NCBI GenBank assembly: GCA_017453765.1
Contig: JAFTEG010000165.1
Span: 1 to 8,155, forward strand
Reading direction: 5' to 3'
DNA: 8,155 bases
DNA from: Selenomonadaceae bacterium
GTDB lineage: Bacteria; Bacillota; Negativicutes; Selenomonadales; Selenomonadaceae
Position numbers and translations under genes: made by a program. Positions 6,942 to 8,155 of this stretch are shown here, in pieces. The notes beneath the pieces were generated by a model. It did no database searches, was not told the DNA's origin, and worked only from the letters and a program-made list of their open reading frames with translations. Position 1 is the first letter of the stretch, and each line of letters opens with the position of its first letter.

Positions 6942-7769
6942 TCACTTGCGACGACAAATTAAAACCGACGCATTGTCTTTGTCAACCATTGGCGAATTGT
7001 TCACCAATCTTATTATTTCCTCTGCCAAATCTTGCACGGACTCTCTTTTCGACAGTACCTCCTCAATTTCAACCCAGCGCAAAGTATTTAAAACGCCTTC
7101 GCTCATCAAAACTATCATATCATCATTTTTAAGTGAAAGCGGCTTGCTGAAAACTTCAACCTCTTGAAACGAATCTTGCCCAAGCACGTTGTAACGCCGG
7201 TGCCTGTCCAAAAGCGCCAATGTTTCTTGCTTTGAAATTCGTCCTTCTTGATATCTGTGCTTAGCAAGCACGTCAAGCGTCTGCCCTTCGGACACGGGAA
7301 TTAAATCCCCACCGCGAAAGACAGTGACGCGACAACTTCCTATAAGCGAATAAAAAAGCTCATAGCCCTTCACCATTACGGCGGCTATTGAAGTTTCGCC
7401 CTGCCGCTCTTCCAAAGTATTATCAATTTTCCTTTGCGTGGTATTGGCGGCGCGTTTAAAAAAATACTGCGGCTTTTGAATTGAATTTGGATCGTCGAAC
7501 AAGTCACGAAAAGTGTCGACAGCCAATTTTGCGGCAATTTCGCCGTTATCCCTTATGCCGTCGGCAAGCAACATTAAAAGTACGCCGCTATTCTTTTTAA
7601 CACCGAAATAATCTTGTTGAATCGTTCGAGTGCCGAGAGTTGACGCCGCGCCGAGTTCGTATTCGTCGCCGGAAAATCTTTTCAGCGGGTCCAAGTGCCT
7701 TACCCTCATAACGTGCAAGACTACCATGCACAAAAATAATATCGCAGGTACAACAATATCGGTCGACAT
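6942..7769 (-). CDS. membrane-anchored PP2C-type Ser/Thr phosphatase, divergent
   Basis: This is a 275-residue protein. Residues 4-23 form one hydrophobic helix followed by basic residues (RVRH, KR), which predicts that the catalytic domain stays in the cytoplasm. The rest has the order of PP2C (PPM) motifs: LGTRTIQQDYFGV with Q52-D53 where the family has ED; LLADGI with D70-G71; GETSIAAV near 124; IGSCRVTVFRGG near 143-154 in place of the usual GDSR; S223-E224-G225 in place of SDG; and D265-N266 near the end. PPM enzymes hydrolyse phosphoserine and phosphothreonine using two Mn/Mg ions held by these acids. Here two are kept, one pair is QD and one Asp is Glu, so activity is plausible but not certain. 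The GMGGH loop is replaced by GIRDNGE. I chose the ATG at 7769, which forms TGATG with the FHA stop and has AAAGGA nine bases upstream; a TTG at 7772 is an alternative. Dephosphorylating FHA ligands or kinase targets is the inferred job. Confidence 0.85.
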   Translation of the reverse strand: MSTDIVVPAILFLCMVVLHVMRVRHLDPLKRFSGDEYELGAASTLGTRTIQQDYFGVKKNSGVLLMLLADGIRDNGEIAAKLAVDTFRDLFDDPNSIQKPQYFFKRAANTTQRKIDNTLEERQGETSIAAVMVKGYELFYSLIGSCRVTVFRGGDLIPVSEGQTLDVLAKHRYQEGRISKQETLALLDRHRRYNVLGQDSFQEVEVFSKPLSLKNDDMIVLMSEGVLNTLRWVEIEEVLSKRESVQDLAEEIIRLVNNSPMVDKDNASVLICRRK

Positions 7770-8155
7770 CAATCTGTTTCCTTTCCGAATTGCAAGGAAG
7801 GCTTATCATCTTTAGTCGGCGAATCTTCCCAACGAAAATGATCTCCGCAAAACGGTATGAATAAAAATTTACTTTTGCCCAGTTCGATAACGTCATAGAC
7901 GCTTAAAACAACCGGCGCGTACAGAGCCGAATCATTGTGGTAGACAATGCCGTTTGAATCGCCCGGCAACAAAACCGTTTCGTGCCGCTTGGGGTCGTAC
8001 ACCAAAACAGCGTGGTTACGGCGTGAAATACCGTTGTCACCTAAAATCTGTATGTCCATATCGTCAGCGCGTCCCACGAAATTTTTACCTGCATGAATTT
8101 TGTAGTCTTTGCCTCTGCGCGGACCTTCAATGCAGACAATCCAGCCGCAAACAGG
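7769..8155 (-). CDS. FHA-domain protein, 3' part (5' end outside window)
   Basis: The reading frame is open to the window edge, so the N-terminus is missing and 128 residues are visible. They form a nearly complete forkhead-associated (FHA) domain, a fold that binds phosphothreonine peptides. Visible hallmarks, numbered from the edge, are G28-R29, the S44-R45-R46-N47-H48 signature, and S67-N68-G69 in the loop that usually precedes the NG(T) turn. The stretch before G28 (VCIEGPRRGKDYKIHAGKNF) matches the usual first strands of bacterial FHA domains, so the GTG at 8077 is an internal valine, not a start. A short acidic tail (about residues 105-128) follows the domain. From memory, relatives in Clostridia and Negativicutes carry a short zinc-ribbon-like N-terminus; that part cannot be seen here. 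The TGA stop overlaps the ATG of the phosphatase gene by one base, so the two are translationally coupled. A role as reader of phosphorylated partners of the module is inferred. Confidence 0.88.
   Translation of the reverse strand, partial: PVCGWIVCIEGPRRGKDYKIHAGKNFVGRADDMDIQILGDNGISRRNHAVLVYDPKRHETVLLPGDSNGIVYHNDSALYAPVVLSVYDVIELGKSKFLFIPFCGDHFRWEDSPTKDDKPSLQFGKETD

Noticed and set aside
226..7767. About nine GTCGAC hexamers across the window, more than chance
   Set aside because: Eight of them encode in-frame Val-Asp with the codons GTC GAC, so simple codon preference explains most of the excess.
7597..7896. 99-residue minus-strand frame across the FHA/phosphatase junction
   Set aside because: It overlaps two better-supported genes in a third frame and its product (basic, cysteine-containing) shows no recognisable pattern.
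8075..8077. GTG as a start codon for a 102-residue FHA protein
   Set aside because: The FHA domain continues in frame upstream to the window edge, so this GTG is an internal valine just before the G-R motif.

Overview
The window looks like part of one long minus-strand operon from a Bacillota genome. Codon use, strong GGAGG-type ribosome binding sites and the overall look of the proteins recall Negativicutes (Selenomonas-like bacteria with an outer membrane). That placement is an impression from reading, not a search result. All six or seven believable genes lie on the minus strand, so transcription runs from position 8155 down to 1. I see no RNA gene, IS element, CRISPR array or convincing terminator.

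In transcription order: (1) 8155-7769, the C-terminal part of an FHA phosphothreonine-reader protein, cut by the window edge; (2) 7769-6942, a membrane-anchored PP2C-type phosphatase with variant metal ligands; (3) 6931-5513, a second PP2C-fold protein that has lost the catalytic residues (a pseudophosphatase), followed by one transmembrane helix and TPR-like repeats; (4) 5573-4929, the rest of that TPR region in another reading frame, so genes 3 and 4 are most simply one gene of about 667 codons broken by a frameshift near 5630-5660; (5) 4857-2179, a divergent 892-residue Hsp70/actin-fold ATPase with an extra N-terminal domain; (6) 2179-1427, a secreted Sel1-repeat protein; (7) 1302-10, a 430-residue soluble protein of unknown function.

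The first junctions are tight: TGATG between 1 and 2, 10 bases between 2 and 3, TAATG between 5 and 6. The only real gaps are 4858-4928 and 1303-1426. Each is filled by a degenerate heptamer repeat array that starts at the stop codon of the upstream gene, with a different unit in each.

Taken together the genes suggest a phospho-signalling module across the inner membrane. FHA reader, phosphatase, pseudophosphatase and Hsp70-like ATPase would be cytoplasmic. The TPR region of the pseudophosphatase (by the positive-inside rule) and the Sel1 protein would be outside the membrane. The matching Ser/Thr kinase is not in the window; if there is one it may lie upstream of 8155. The joint function is inference.
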